From NCBI GenBank assembly GCA_002270565.1, contig NQMI01000156.1, forward strand, positions 38,330-102,329: DNA of 64,000 nucleotides. Reading direction: 5' to 3'. Under the pieces are notes generated by a model. That model was not told where the DNA came from, did not search any database, and saw nothing but the letters and a program-made list of their open reading frames with translations. The translations under genes and the position numbers were made by a program. This document shows positions 11,602 through 23,251 of this stretch, one piece after another (positions within the stretch are counted from its first letter, which is position 1; each line of letters opens with the position of its first letter). Source of the stretch: Stenocarpella maydis (lineage: Eukaryota > Ascomycota > Sordariomycetes > Diaporthales > Diaporthaceae).

Positions 11602-14600
11602 ATGAAATCCTCAATCACAATCGCGTTGATGACTCTTCCTGTCGCCCTTTCATTCCTGCGGCTTTCCGCTGCCCAAACTTCCACAGGCTCTTGCTCAGCC
11701 ACCAGCGAGTGCGTGTCCGGTTGCTGTAATGGAGAGTACTGTGGATTTGGTCCCAGTTTCTGCGGAGCGGGAAACTGTACCAGCACCTGCGATGCTGTAG
11801 CAGAATGTGGATGTGAGTTTCGTCCTTATTGACTACTACTATAGAGTTCACGGGCTGATATTGCATAGCATATGCACCTGCGGGCAGCTATGATTGTCCA
11901 CTGAACGTTTGCTGCAGTCAATACGGGTTCTGTGGCACGACAGAACGCTTTTGTGACTCTAAATGTATCACCGGATGTGCCGCCGTCAGTGAGCCGTAAG
12001 TGTTTGGAAGATTCCATTCAATCCTAGCGTTGTATACCTATTTTCAACGTTGCCACTAACAAATGTATAGTTCTTGTGCTGGGGCATCCAGCGACGCGGA
12101 ACTGGTTGGTTATTACGAAAGCTGGTCCTATAATCGAGTCTGTGACGCTTGGACTCCCGAGGACATTACTGCTGGAGTCTGGACGCAGTTGAATTATGCC
12201 TTTGCCCTTATCGGAGATGACTACAGGATCTCTCAGATGAACAGCTTCGACGCCGAGCTCTATCCAAGGTTCACAAATTTGAAGTCGTCCACAAGCGGCC
12301 TGAGAGTGTTCATATCAGTTGGCGGCTGGGCTGCTGGAGGCGCCATCTTTTCAAAGATGGTCAGCAACTCCAACAGTCGTTCAGTTTTCATAGATTCAGC
12401 CATTTCATTCATGGCGACCTACTCATTTGATGGTAAGATCTCCTCAGCGGCATGCCTCCGCATTCTTTCGAAGCTGGAAATTGAGCTGACCTTGTCTAGG
12501 CATTGATATTGATGTAAGCGATTACGAATCTTAGCCGAGCATTTTCTACCCAGGTCATTTTTGTCTTCAGCACCTTGAAATTGCAGGGTAATGACTTTCT
12601 TTCCAATGAGAGACTGACACATCATAGTGGGAATACCCTGCCGCGGCTGATCGCGACGGGTCAGTTGCAGATACTGCAAACTACGTGACTTTCCTCAAGG
12701 AGTTGAAAGCTGCATGTGGTTCCAAATATGGAGTTACTGTCACAATTCCCTCATCATATTGGTACCTCCAAGGCTTCGATATTGTGAGCATGTCTAGTTA
12801 TGTTGACAAATTCAACTTCATGTCCTATGATATGTAAGTCCTATTAGTGCAGCTTGCATTTGGGTGTGCGGTCGAAAATAGGCAGAAGAACAGACAAGGC
12901 TGTGAATGTCTCGGCCCTCTTTGAGTGAATTACGGAATCCCTTAGTTTCATGAGAACAAGCGCTTACACATCGACCAGCCACGGAACATGGGACGGTTAT
13001 TCCCCTTACACGAAGGCCGTGGTACAGCCCCATACGAATCTCACAGAAATCGCTGAAGGCCTCGATCTTCTTTGGCGAAACAACATAGAACCGTCAAAAG
13101 TTGTTCTCGGGATGGGGTTTTATGGCCGGTCATTCACCCTTTCTGACCCCAGTTGTACAACTCCGGGTTGCCCTTTTAGTGGCGGTGGAAACCCAGGAGA
13201 GTGCACCCAGACCTCTGGGATCCTTTCGAATGCGGAGATACAGGAAATCATATCGGAGCACAGTTTGACACCAATACTCAATGAAGAGGCCGCCATCAAA
13301 TACATTGTTTGGGACAGCAATCAGTGGGTGTCCTATGATGACGAAGAGACACTCGCGATGAAGAGGACATTCGCCAACTCAAAATGCCTGGGCGGAAGGA
13401 TGGTTTGGGCTCTGGATTTGGACTCTCCGTCGTCGGAGGCATCACTTGTCAACTTTGCTAGCAGTGGGCTTGCTACCATCGGTGATGATGTCTCCAGCAA
13501 CCCCAGATTTGCGCTCAAGAAGCTTGAGGCAACAAGCAACCAGAATACAGTTGGTCTAATCACGTATTGGAGTGACTGTGCTGCGAAACCATTCTGCAAT
13601 GATGGGTTCAACATGGAAACGACTGGCCATGGCAAAGTATATGATGCTGTGAGTGTTTCTATCCTTATGTCTGTCAAGGTTTTATGCACCCAAGGGTGGA
13701 GACGCAGCCGTCATTGACCCTGTTTTAGGACACCAATGCTTTCACTGCAGATGGCTGTCATGGAGGCGGTAATGGTTTCAACAGAGCATTTTGTGTCGAG
13801 GCAGATGTGACTCTAAGCGGCTGCGACTGGTACGGCAAGCCCAAAGGCTGCTCGCAAGGCTGCCCAGCTGGCAAATTTCTCCTGGCTCAGAACACACATA
13901 TCGGTGGAGCCTCTACGGGTTGCAAGACGGGCGCCTACTCCAGCTACTGCTGCGACGTGATTCGCAGTAATCAGATCGAGGCATGTCCAGCAACTAACGC
14001 CAACAACTTGCTGACTGGCGGCATAGGCAACAGCATCAACCTCAAAACTACACAGCTGTACAAGGACAACTCCATTACAGCCACAGCTGAGTACTGCGAA
14101 TACCTTGCAGGTTCATTCGCTGCTATCCTTGCTGTTGCGTACATTCCACACATCATAGCTGGTGTTTGGAAATATCAGCCACTCCTCGGGTTTTACTTTG
14201 CTCCCATATCAAACCTAATCTACCCGGCTAATAAGCCTTCCGCATGGTGAGAGATACTTTTTATGTGCCTATCCTGACGACGTTTTGCTAATTTTACAAT
14301 CCAGCACATCGACCACAACAATTCAAGTCACTTCTACATACTTGGCACAGCCAATTCAGACCAACGTTTGTGATTTTGCGAAATACCCACAAGCGTGCGC
14401 GCATTATTCATCCGTCATCAGTCGAAATGACGGAAGCATTCTGCCTCTCGATACCTTGATCTGCCCAATGTCCACTATGAACAACCGAAGACTCCCCAAA
14501 AAATGGGACGATCAGCACGACAAGAACTGGCGCTCCTGGATCTCGAGTCTTCCCAAAGCCTGGGGATCGAACACGTGTGAACGCGATGAGTATCCTCCCA

Positions 14601-15448
14601 TGAGATTTATGGCAAAGGACCAGGCTCAGCAGTACACTCAGTGGATGCGGTTCCTCCCACACAGTGACAACAACGGCGCGGGCAAACTGTGGTCTGGGAA
14701 GTGCGGCAGGGCCAAATCCCAAACCAAGACGGAGGGTGGGCCGATCAACAACCAGGTCTGTACTGAATACAAGTCACACCTGTACACAGTTACAGGCTTC
14801 TCGCTGCGCTTTCAAAACGTCGGCGATGCCAGTGGTTCCATTTCCAACAACCCCTGCTTCCCCTCGATGGTATCCAACGACCCCGGATACGCGCTGATGA
14901 CCCAGGACAAGTGGTACGGAGATAATCTTCTCGCAGGCTACCATCCTGAGGACTGGGCCGATCCCCCAGCCAGGGCTGTCACCTTAGGTCTTACTAAACC
15001 TAAGAACCAGCCGAAGAGATGGCTAGACGAAACCCCAAGCCGAAATACAGATGGCTGGCAGCAGCTGGTGCCGAGGGTCCACGAGATCCTCTCCAGGCGT
15101 CCACGCTCCTACTACCCTCCTATTGAAACAATGGATGTAGACCCCGAAGACGTTGTGCTAGACGACGGAAATTCAACTAGGAAACTGACTGCTCAAGAAC
15201 TCTGGGAGGACTTCGGACTTTACAAGTGCCAACGACAGGGATGTCCCGACGAACGCAAAGCAGCCGGTTTGGTACTGCCACAGGAGGAAATCGAGAGGCT
15301 ATCTCATGCAACTGCGGACATGGCAATTCCACCAATGACTATGGCCGGAAGGTCCACTCCAACTGCTGCACTTCCGACGGCAACTCTTGAATCTGGGAAT
15401 GGATTTAAAACCTTGGTAACTTCCGCTGCGTCAACTCAGACTGCCTAA
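11602..15448 (+). CDS. GH18 chitinase, subgroup C-like, with two CBM18 modules
   Basis: Eight exons, 11602-11812, 11869-11995, 12071-12432, 12500-12513, 12628-12833, 12979-13648, 13729-14246 and 14305-15448, give 1083 residues. A signal peptide (MKSSITIALMTLPVALSF) is followed by two Cys-rich chitin-binding type 1 modules (about 31-63 and 80-108; second CPLNVCCSQYGFCGTT). The GH18 barrel starts near ELVGYYESW. The catalytic motif DGIDIDWEYP is intact (acid Glu about residue 240) but is assembled across exons 3, 4 and 5. Exon 4 is only 14 nt. SVGGW and VLGMGFYGRSF are further GH18 landmarks. The long C-terminal region (about 530-1083) is typical of large fungal subgroup C chitinases, which resemble the yeast killer-toxin (zymocin) alpha/beta chain. 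It acts on chitin outside the cell. The 114- and 145-nt introns are the least certain. Confidence 0.88.
12500..12513 (+). other. 14-nt micro-exon of the chitinase gene
   Basis: Joining 12432 to 12500 and 12513 to 12628 yields an unbroken D-G-I-D-I-D-W-E-Y-P. The exon is bounded by ctag before it and gtaagc after it. Its length and phase fit the total coding length (3252 nt, divisible by three). Confidence 0.7.
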
Positions 15449-16519
15449 GTGTTTAACAACTACTCGAAATATTGTACTATAAATACTCAGTCTTACTATG
15501 TTTTCAGAATATGGACAATTTTAGGTTTTGTCTTTCGCTTTGTCTAGGTTCCACTGTCTGGTGACTATAACTAGGTACACCACATATAGCGGACAACCAA
15601 AAGCTCATCCTTACAATATTTCCCGACCATGAACTTTTTTCCTCGGATGTGTGTACTGTTTATACGTTGTTGAATTGCATGTTACAGTTTGGACGCCATC
15701 CAGGTCAAGCATGGCGTCTACGAAGATAGTATCCAGTCCAGTTGGCAGAGGCTCCTAGATACATTAGTGCGTGTCAAACGACCAATAAGTCTTGTTTAGT
15801 CTCCAAATTATACTAGGATACTATATAAGGCTGCCCAATGCTGGCGTTTTCGTTGCCAACCCGAAAGCCACTTGAGATGCGCTGACCCGGCGCATATTGA
15901 GGTGCTCCCTTGAGCGCAGGTGGCCGCCATACTTGAAAGTGCGCATTGATACACGAACAGTACCTGTCTTGTTCCTTTTTATTCTTCTTTTCTTCTTTTC
16001 CTTCTTATTAATTTTACTTCGTCAGCCACATGGGAACAACAGTAAACCCTAAACCCGAGATCGGCGGTCAGGTACTTTCCCGTTCGAGCAATTCCAAATC
16101 TGCTGCATGCAACTCCATCGGCGGATATATTCACGGAGATACTCCCGGCCATACTCACAGCGATAGAGCCATAACGAGAATGAGGGATGACAAATTGGTC
16201 ATATCATTAGTAAGACCTCGGGACTACAGTCATACCGATAGCCCAGTCTCCACCATATAGCTTACGATCTTATACTCCTGAAGAACGGCTAACATCTTAT
16301 AAAAGACGGACCTTGGCCACCTTAGACATTCCAAACCTTCTCACGCACATCCAACTAAAGTTTGTCTTTGCTACGCAGATAACACCTATAAACTGAGCTT
16401 GGAACCCTGCAGCACACGACTGCTGTCAACGGCAAGTACTTGTCTTCTTCCTGCACCTAGGTTCGAATGGTAACTAATCACTATTAATCTAGCACGAATA
16501 AATCCTCGAAATTCATGCA
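15449..16519. other. Intergenic, no supported gene
   Basis: No supported gene. It has AT-rich chitinase 3' sequence (TATAAATACTCAG at about 15479) and a pyrimidine tract at 15976-16018. An open frame of 76 codons at 16030 has no recognisable features and is left out. Confidence 0.4.
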
Positions 16520-16921
16520 ATGGACGCGGCCGAACTCCTAAATGCTCATTTCCGGACCATCAAGGTCGACCCCCAGGCGTGGCTGGCATTGTTTGCGCCT
16601 GATGCTGTGGTGGAGTTGCCTTTCGCTCCGCCACACATCCCCCGCGCCCTGAAAGGCGTGGATGCGATCTCGGAGACAATTGGAGGTTTCCTCAGTCAGC
16701 TTGGTGACGACTTTGAGGTCCACGTGAAGAAAATCTATCGGATCGAAGGCGAGGATGCCGCCATTGCCGAGTTCTCCTTGGCGGCTACGGTGGTGCCTAC
16801 AGGCAAGGTCTACAGCCAGGATTACATACTCTACCTTCGCGCGGAGAACGGGAAGATCGGGATGTATCGGGAATACTTTGATGGCTCACGTGTTGTCGCC
16901 GCGTTTTCGTCCGATAACTGA
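16520..16921 (+). CDS. SnoaL-like / NTF2-fold protein
   Basis: A single-exon 133-residue protein starting MDAAELLNAHFRTIKVD. It has the NTF2-like cone-fold pattern: an N-terminal helix, then D..AWLALFAPDAVVELPFAPP (the 'tragedy' strand with Pro-rich loop), a helix with LKGVDAISETIGGFL, and three C-terminal strands ending LYLRAENGKIGMYREYFD. This matches SnoaL-like polyketide cyclase/ketosteroid isomerase-type proteins in length and order. In fungi these are often small isomerases or cyclases, or of unknown function. No biosynthetic core gene is nearby in this window, so the substrate cannot be inferred. No signal peptide. Confidence 0.82.
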   Translation: MDAAELLNAHFRTIKVDPQAWLALFAPDAVVELPFAPPHIPRALKGVDAISETIGGFLSQLGDDFEVHVKKIYRIEGEDAAIAEFSLAATVVPTGKVYSQDYILYLRAENGKIGMYREYFDGSRVVAAFSSDN

Positions 16922-17905
16922 GTTTCTTCGTAATAGTTACGGCAACCTACATATGTAGGTCCACTGTCCGAAGAACAAGGGCATTTGGACCTCTAATTGC
17001 ACCTGTGTCCATGTCGGTCAGAAGAAAATCCGGCTGACCTGGTTGTTGGTGCCGGTCAAGGGAGGTTAGGCGTGACCAGGGGTTGGATTTCCTGGCACAA
17101 TTCAAGTCATTCTGCGAATCAGCAAGGTTGATAGTTGGTCCGTCCATTACGATTACTCTTGCCGAGGCTCCGTCAGCTGCATTTACCTTGTGAATTCAGG
17201 CGTTAGGCCTTAGCTGTATTCTCGCATTGATTTTCCGGCGTATTGAATTATTAAAGAGATTGGGTGATCATTTTCGCTTATCAATATACCTGCCCATTTG
17301 TTCTCGGTACCGTGTCAAAGGGGACTTCGGTTGTGGGCGGAGATAGGACAGGGTTAGGGTTCGATGTAGTTCCAATCAATCCACAACATGGCAGTGAACG
17401 ATGCCGAGACGAACAGTGTGTGTCACGGATATGTCTTGGATGGGTTGATAGGGGCCGTGACCCACGCTTTAAGCTCAGTAACAAAGATATATATATAGCA
17501 TAACATCGGTGGTCCTGGGACTCGCAGCGGTTTTCGACGTATCCCTACGGAAGTACCAAAGTACCCTCTCCCGGCTGAGTACTCAAGCTATGAGGTAATC
17601 TTGACCACCTCCAACAGACGTCAACCCCTCCACCCGCAATAGTACGACGACATCTCACACTTTACACCGAGGACCAATCGTCACCAGCACGGCCAACACC
17701 ATCTTTGACATTTCAGTCTCACTTAAGCGAACCGAATAAGTCTCATTTCTCACCACACCCGCCGACAGTGGCTTCGCTCATCTCACCCACGAGGCCACTC
17801 TCCCGCCTCCTCATCGCCATCCGCAGCCCCACCTTGAGAGGGCGTCAGACACGACGACCACCATCATCGAGGAGTAGCACAAGGACGCTCACAGCAAACC
17901 CCAGC
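16922..17905. other. Intergenic, upstream of methyltransferase
   Basis: No supported gene. A pyrimidine/CA-rich stretch (17600-17900) precedes the methyltransferase ATG and is probably its promoter and leader. Two adjacent TTAGGG-type hexamers near 17352 are too few to be telomeric. Confidence 0.4.
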
Positions 17906-18750
17906 ATGGCTTGGCGCAGCTCCGGCGCGACCAACGCGGAACTGGTCGCCAACCTGTGCCGCAACGGCATGATCAAGGACGACCGGGTCAAGGAGGCCTT
18001 CCTGAAGGTTCGGCCCCACCGACACTCACAACATCACACCACCACGCCTCCTCCCCAACCCTCGACGAGCCCGACACTCCCGAAGCCACACTGATACCCA
18101 GATAGGTCGACCGCGCCCACTACGCGCCCTCATCCCCCTACGACGACTCGCCCCAGTCCATCGGCTACGGCGCCACAATCTCCGCGCCGCACATGCACGC
18201 CACGGCAGCCGAGCACCTGCTCCCCGCCCTGCAGCCGCCGGGGGACTCGGGGCCGAGCCGCCCCCGCCGCGTCCTGGACATCGGGTCCGGCTCGGGCTAC
18301 CTCACCCACCTCCTCGCGGAGCTCCTCCCGCCCCCCGGGCCGGCCGGCCCCGCCGAGGGCAACGGCCCCGCCGCGGTTGTGGGGCTGGAACATATCCCCG
18401 CGCTCAAGGAGATGGGCGAGCGCAACATGTCGCGGAGCGAGGAGGGGCGCGCGCTGCTCGCCAGCGGGCGGGTGCGGTTCCGTGTTGGGGACGGGAGGAA
18501 GGGGTGGGTTGAGCCCGGCGAGGAGGAGGCCGGGTGGGACGCCATCCACGTCGGGGCCAGTGCGGTCAAGCTGCATGAGGAGCTGGTGCAGCAGCTTCGG
18601 TCGCCCGGGAGGATGTTCATCCCTGTTGATGATGATGATGGGGAGGGGGGCCAGCATATCTGGACTGTGGATAAGGATGCAGAGGGGAATGTGACCAGGA
18701 AGATGCTGTTTTCGGTGAGGTATGTGCCTCTGACTGATGCGCCTAGGTGA
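17906..18750 (+). CDS. Protein-L-isoaspartate O-methyltransferase
   Basis: Two exons, 17906-18007 and 18106-18750, give 248 residues. The intron is 98 nt (gttcgg...gatag). The start MAWRSSGATNAELVANL matches the conserved PCMT N-terminus. Further landmarks are VDRAHYAP, IGYGATISAPHMHA (substrate loop) and the SAM-binding motif I VLDIGSGSGYLT. Then come GLEHIPAL (motif post-I), DAIHVGASA (motif II) and a GGxxxIPV-like strand (GRMFIPVDDD). The enzyme uses S-adenosylmethionine to methylate isoaspartyl residues in aged proteins and start their repair, in the cytosol. Length is close to the family's roughly 230 residues, with an extra Pro/Gly-rich insert after motif I (LLPPPGPAGPAEG). It converges with the deaminase gene. 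Confidence 0.92.
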
Positions 18751-19296
18751 TGCAGATGGGTGGGGTAGCTGGGAGGAGGCTGTGCTTGTTTGGAGGGTGG
18801 ATGAGAGCGGATTAGCCTTCCTGTAGTCATGGGGCCTATGAACAGCAGGAGTTTTGCCTGTCCGTACCGACATGCATCTTCAGATGTTATGCAGATAGCA
18901 GAGAGTGATTCCTTCCGCTCATATCTAACTAGACCTCGTGGATTCAAAATTTTGTACACATAGTTATTCACACCACACCCTACTAGCCACCGAAGATCGC
19001 GGTTAATGTCTAGACGCGCTCAAGCATACCTTCCAAATTTCCACCAGGGATGCAACCTGTTTAGGGCGCTTGTTGCGGGGCGGTCTCGAGGTAATTCTTA
19101 ACATATGATGCATGCTGTTCCGTGGGGTCCACATTGGCCCATGAAGGCCCTCTTCCAGAGCCTAAAGCTATATTGTCTAATCCCATGACGCAACAAATGC
19201 CGAAGGCTGTCTTTTGGAGACGCCAGTGATATTCCAAACAACCTGAACAAGGTAGAGTCGGCACCTCTGCACGTGCCACGTCGCACAGAGTCCCTG
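18751..19296. other. Convergent 3' intergenic spacer
   Basis: This 546-bp spacer lies between two convergent genes. I see no gene or strong structure in it. Confidence 0.45.
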
Positions 19297-20055
19297 CTAA
19301 GGAGCAGAGACCTGCTCGGGCGTATTGCTTGAGCTCCAGTCAGCCTTGCGATACGCAAACGGCAGCAGCTCGTCCACCCCGACAACCCTCAGGGCCCCGA
19401 GCCCACCGCCACCGCAGCCCCGCGCCGGCTGATGCGTGCCCGCGGCCGGCGCCGGGCCGCCCCTCCTCGTCCTGGTATCCACGATGACCCGGATGTCCGG
19501 ATGCAGGTCCATAAGCACCTGCCGGCACCTCCCGCAGGGGCTCAGGACGGTGGCGCCGTCGTTGCGCACGGCGACCATGTGCGTCAGGGTGCCGGGGGTG
19601 CCGCACCCGCCCGCCGCCGCGGCGCCGAGGACGACGAGCTCCGCGCAGGGCCCGCCGTTGAAGTGCGAGACGTTTATCCCCGTGAAGATGGTGTGGCCGT
19701 CTGCGCTGAGGGCCGCGGCGCCGACCTGGTCTGTTTGGGTGTGAGATGGGGTGAGTCAGGAAGCGGCCGTGTCGGGGTGGGCTCATGTCCAGTCGGTATT
19801 TATTATCAGGAGGGGGCGGACGTTGGATCTTAACCTACGGGTCTTTTGGTTGGTGGGGTCGACCTTGGCGATGGTTTCGTGGGCGGCCGCGACCAGGGAT
19901 TTAACGATGTCTTCTTCGCTCTTGGCCGTGGTGGTTGTGCCCTGCGTTGGGGGCATGTCTGAGATGTCGAGTGGGTGCGAGTTGGCCATGCTCTTGATGA
20001 CGCCCTCTTCCGGGATGCTTCCCTCGGGGGATTCGGATGGCTCTGGCGCCGACAT
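19297..20055 (-). CDS. Cytidine deaminase / blasticidin-S-deaminase-like enzyme
   Basis: Two exons on the minus strand, 20055-19839 and 19730-19297, give 216 residues. The intron is 108 nt (gtaggt...aacag). After an acidic, Ser/Pro-rich N-terminal extension of about 45 residues, the deaminase core reads [10 protein letters not shown], then [14 protein letters not shown] (zinc ligand Cys plus catalytic Glu), then [16 protein letters not shown] (PCxxC zinc motif). Gly-Gly-Pro-Cys-Ala-Glu with LSPCGRC is closer to the blasticidin-S deaminase branch than to classical CDA (HAE). A Gly/Arg-rich insert (about [16 protein letters not shown]) precedes the last strand and the VDELLPFAY tail. It should deaminate a cytosine-type base in a nucleoside or nucleoside antibiotic; the real substrate is unknown. 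Confidence 0.85.
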
Positions 20056-20930
20056 TATGACAATAAACCGGACGATGTTGTGAGGCTCGACGCCGAGACT
20101 GCCGGCTGGTTGTGAGTCTTGTTGACGGGGATGGGGAAAAGATGGGCTGTGGTTGGCTTTGATTTGATAGAAGTCGGTGACCGTTCGTGGACGTTGCCCA
20201 GAGGCTAGAGCCTGAGCTTACCGTCTACTTATCTGTGGGCGTTTTTGGAGGTCAAAAAGGCTGGGCAGTCTTTCTTGGGAGTATGTGCAGTGGCTGGATG
20301 ATCCTGGCTTAGTCCCGAACTGGAAGTACAAGTTTGCAGTCTCCTATCGAACAATACGGGTTATAGATTGCCTAATAATAAGCCTGTGGATGGGGATGAC
20401 TTCATCCCTCTTTTGCTACCGCTGCGTATCGAATCGAATCTTCTATCCCACCTGGTTTCGAATCCACTCCACACACGGGCCACGGCTCACCACATCCGCC
20501 AGAGAGTCATCAAATTCCACGTAATGTGAGAATATATACATATATACAAATAGATAATCTCGTCATAACTAAAATATACCGTCAGAGGCCTAAACCCGTG
20601 GCCCAGTCCAATTCTCTTGCGACTCATGAAGCACGGTTTCCCGAGTACTAAAGAAGGCCGTGCACCCAAGCAGGCATCGGACACTGCGCACCGGGAGCCA
20701 CCACGTTCGCTCCGCCACCAGGACAACACCGGCAGCCCTGCGTGCCCGGAAACCCGGGGGCTGCAGGCCCCGCCAGGCTCGTCAGGGCACCCAGTAGCCC
20801 TAGTAGATCAAGAAGCAAAGGTCAGCAACAGAACAGGCCTGGGAGGGAACCTCGTAGGTGAGATAGACAGCCGGGCAGGCGGAAACGGACTCACATAGCA
20901 GGCAGGGTCGAAGCTATAGCAGTACATCGG
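20056..20930. other. Intergenic, no supported gene
   Basis: No gene is supported. On the minus strand, just after the protease stop codon, the frame continues as PMYCYSFDPACY before a GTGAGT. This could be an unrecognised alternative 3' end of the protease or plain 3' UTR. An open frame of about 93 codons at 20617 (+) is compositionally odd and not called. Confidence 0.35.
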
Positions 20931-23251
20931 CTAGGGGTTAGGCGCGTCCGTCTGGTACGGCGGAGCGCTCGTGAAGAGCGAGGTGGACGTGATGGTCGAC
21001 AGCGTGGTTGGCGTGGTGGTGACGACCGTGAAGATGCTCGCGCTCATGCTCGATGTCGACGACGACGACGACGAGCTCGACGACGGCGACGGGCACGACG
21101 TGGCCAGGATGCCGCCCAGGCCGAGCGTGGTGCTGCGAGCAGCGGCCCGGCCGGCCCCGGCCATCACGCCCCGCCTCCCTGGCTGTGAGCCGCCGTCGTC
21201 GTCGCTCCCGGTGGACCCGGTGTCATCCTCCACGCACTCGTGCACGCCGTTGTAGGCCACCTTGTAGCCGCCCTCGACGCGGGCCCACTGCAGGGCGGTG
21301 ACTGAGTCCTTGGCGGCCTGGGCGACCTCCGAGGCCGGGAATGCGCCCTGGTAGTCTGGGTGGCCAAGCCAGTAGGCGACCATGCCGGCGACGAGGGGAG
21401 CAGCTGTGGTGGGGGTTGGTCAGTACCGCACGCCCTGGCCCGGTGTTTTCGGCAGATCCTCGGGTGTCAGTTGATGTCCTGCTTACCGAAAGAGGTCCCC
21501 TGCTCGATCCGGTACGCATCCACGTCCTCGTGGGTGGCACACACGATACCCACGCCGCCGGCAGCAGTGGTCAGGAGGGGCCCGCCCTGCGACCAGGACG
21601 CGATCTCCCCCTTGTCGTTGACGGCCCCGACGTTGATGAGCGGCAGCTCGTCCGCGAGCATGGGAGGGTACGTGTCGATGTCGCCGCCGTAGTTGCCAGC
21701 CGAGAGGACGATGGCGACGTCGAGCCTGACCAGGACGCCGAGCACGCGCCGGAACCCGGCAATGCCGGCCGCGGTGATGGAGGACTCGCTGGCCGTCAGG
21801 CTGCACGAGATGACGGCCTTTCCCTTGAGGCCCTTGGCTGCCACGTCCTGGGCGACCATGGCGAAGGCTGCGATGAGGCTGGCGACGTCTGCGTTGGTCA
21901 GGTCCACGGCCACGAAGTTTGCCTTTGGCGCTGAGCCCTGTGTGCGGAACAGGTCGAGTCAGCCAGGTTCCCACGAGGGCTTTGGGATGGGAGTTTATGC
22001 TTCTCGTCTCTCTATGCTTACCACAGTGTGTCCGACTGCTTTGGACGCCGCACAAGTCCCGTGGAACTGGGCGCGGTCATCCTTGAGCCCGTTACCAGTC
22101 ATGTCCGGAACTGTAATCGTCCGGGGCCTTCGACCTCCCTCGGTGAACTCGTCGTGATCCACAAGGATGTCGCTCTCGATAACATAGACAGAAATGCCTG
22201 TCCCGGCGCTGTCGTCATAGTCATACGTCGTCCCCGGCTGGCTCCCCTCGGCAGTAGAGAGCTGGATGAGATCATAGTCGTCCGTGGCGACGCTGACGAC
22301 CGCCCTCCTGGCAATGCCCTCCAGGCTGCGCCGCCGTGACCCCGCGGGCGGGGCGACCGCCTGCCCCTCGGCCTCGACCGGCGCCGGCGCCGTCACGTTG
22401 ACGTTCTCCATGGTCCCCTGCACGGCGCTGTTGCCCTGGACCGCCCGCAGCTGCGTGTCCGTCAGGTTCGCCACCCACATCAGCGTCGTGTTGGCGTTGC
22501 TCGACGGGTCCAGTATGTCGACCACCTGCGGCACCTCAGGCTTCACCAGGTCCTCGAGCGTGGTCAGGAACGTCGACGTGTCTGCTCCGTCTGCGGGGAA
22601 GATCATATACGCCTTGGGAGTTCCTGTGGGCTGCTGGGAGGAGGAGGAAGAGGAGGAGGAAGAGGATGAAGAGGAGGAAGAAGAAGAAGAGGTCGAGGAT
22701 GATTTAGGCTTCGTTGACGTTGGTGGCTCCGAGGTGGGCGGCTCTGATGGCTTCGAGTTGCTGCCGGCCGTTACTACTGCCCCTGCTGCGATGGGGATGC
22801 GTGCACCGCCGTTGATGGTGTAGAACCCGCCACCTGCGCCGCCAGTAACCACGGCACCGGGAGGAACATTGACAGTCTCGCCATTGCTGACTGTGACCTT
22901 GGGCGGTGGTGCTGATGTGGACGTGGGCGGTGCTGATTTGGTCCGTGTAATCGGTTGGGATGAGCTCAAGGAGACACTCGATGACCGTGATGATGATGAG
23001 TGAACACGGGATTTACTGGACCGAGTAGAAGTACTGTTCCAGCCGCTGCTGGCTGTGGCTGATATGGACGTGGGCGGTGCTAATTTGCTCCGTGTAATCG
23101 GTCGGGATGAGTTGAAGACACTCGATGACCTTGGTGGTGATGAGGGAACACGGGATTCACTGGGGCGAATAGAAGTAGTATTGTTCAGGCCGCTCTGCGC
23201 AAATGATGGTGCTGCGGCGAGGCACACCGCGAAGAGAATGGAAAACTTCAT
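20931..23251 (-). CDS. Secreted subtilisin-like (S8) protein with Asp-to-Glu change
   Basis: Three exons on the minus strand, 23251-22022, 21937-21487 and 21403-20931, give 717 residues. Introns are 84 and 83 nt (gtaagc...acag). The signal peptide is MKFSILFAVCLAAAPSFAQ. Residues 20-240 are a Ser/Thr/Pro-rich stalk with a near-duplicate PITR(S/T)K(L/S)APPTS segment and a polyserine run encoded by GAGGAGGAA-type repeats. The S8 fold follows. The Asp box reads VYVIESDI (Glu about 359 where Asp is expected), the His box QFHGTCAAS (His about 397), and the Ser box GTSFGAAPLVAGM (Ser about 559) is rejoined by splicing. After the fold comes a second Ser/Thr tail (about 640-717). Extracellular location is likely; activity is doubtful given the Glu. 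Confidence 0.82.
22621..22698. repeat. GAG/GAA-rich simple repeat encoding polyserine
   Basis: On the plus strand the tract is a purine-rich run of GAGGAGGAAGAGGAG type; read on the minus strand it encodes the polyserine linker of the S8 protein. Such tracts vary in length by slippage. Confidence 0.75.

Noticed and set aside
17345..17365. Possible telomeric repeat
   Set aside because: Only about two TTAGGG-like units and no array.
20445..20480. Possible tRNA (GGTTTCGAATCC B-box-like)
   Set aside because: No matching A box or cloverleaf stems at the proper distance.
21341..21934. Long open frames on several strands over the protease
   Set aside because: High-GC shadows of the S8 exon; the spliced minus-strand model explains the region.
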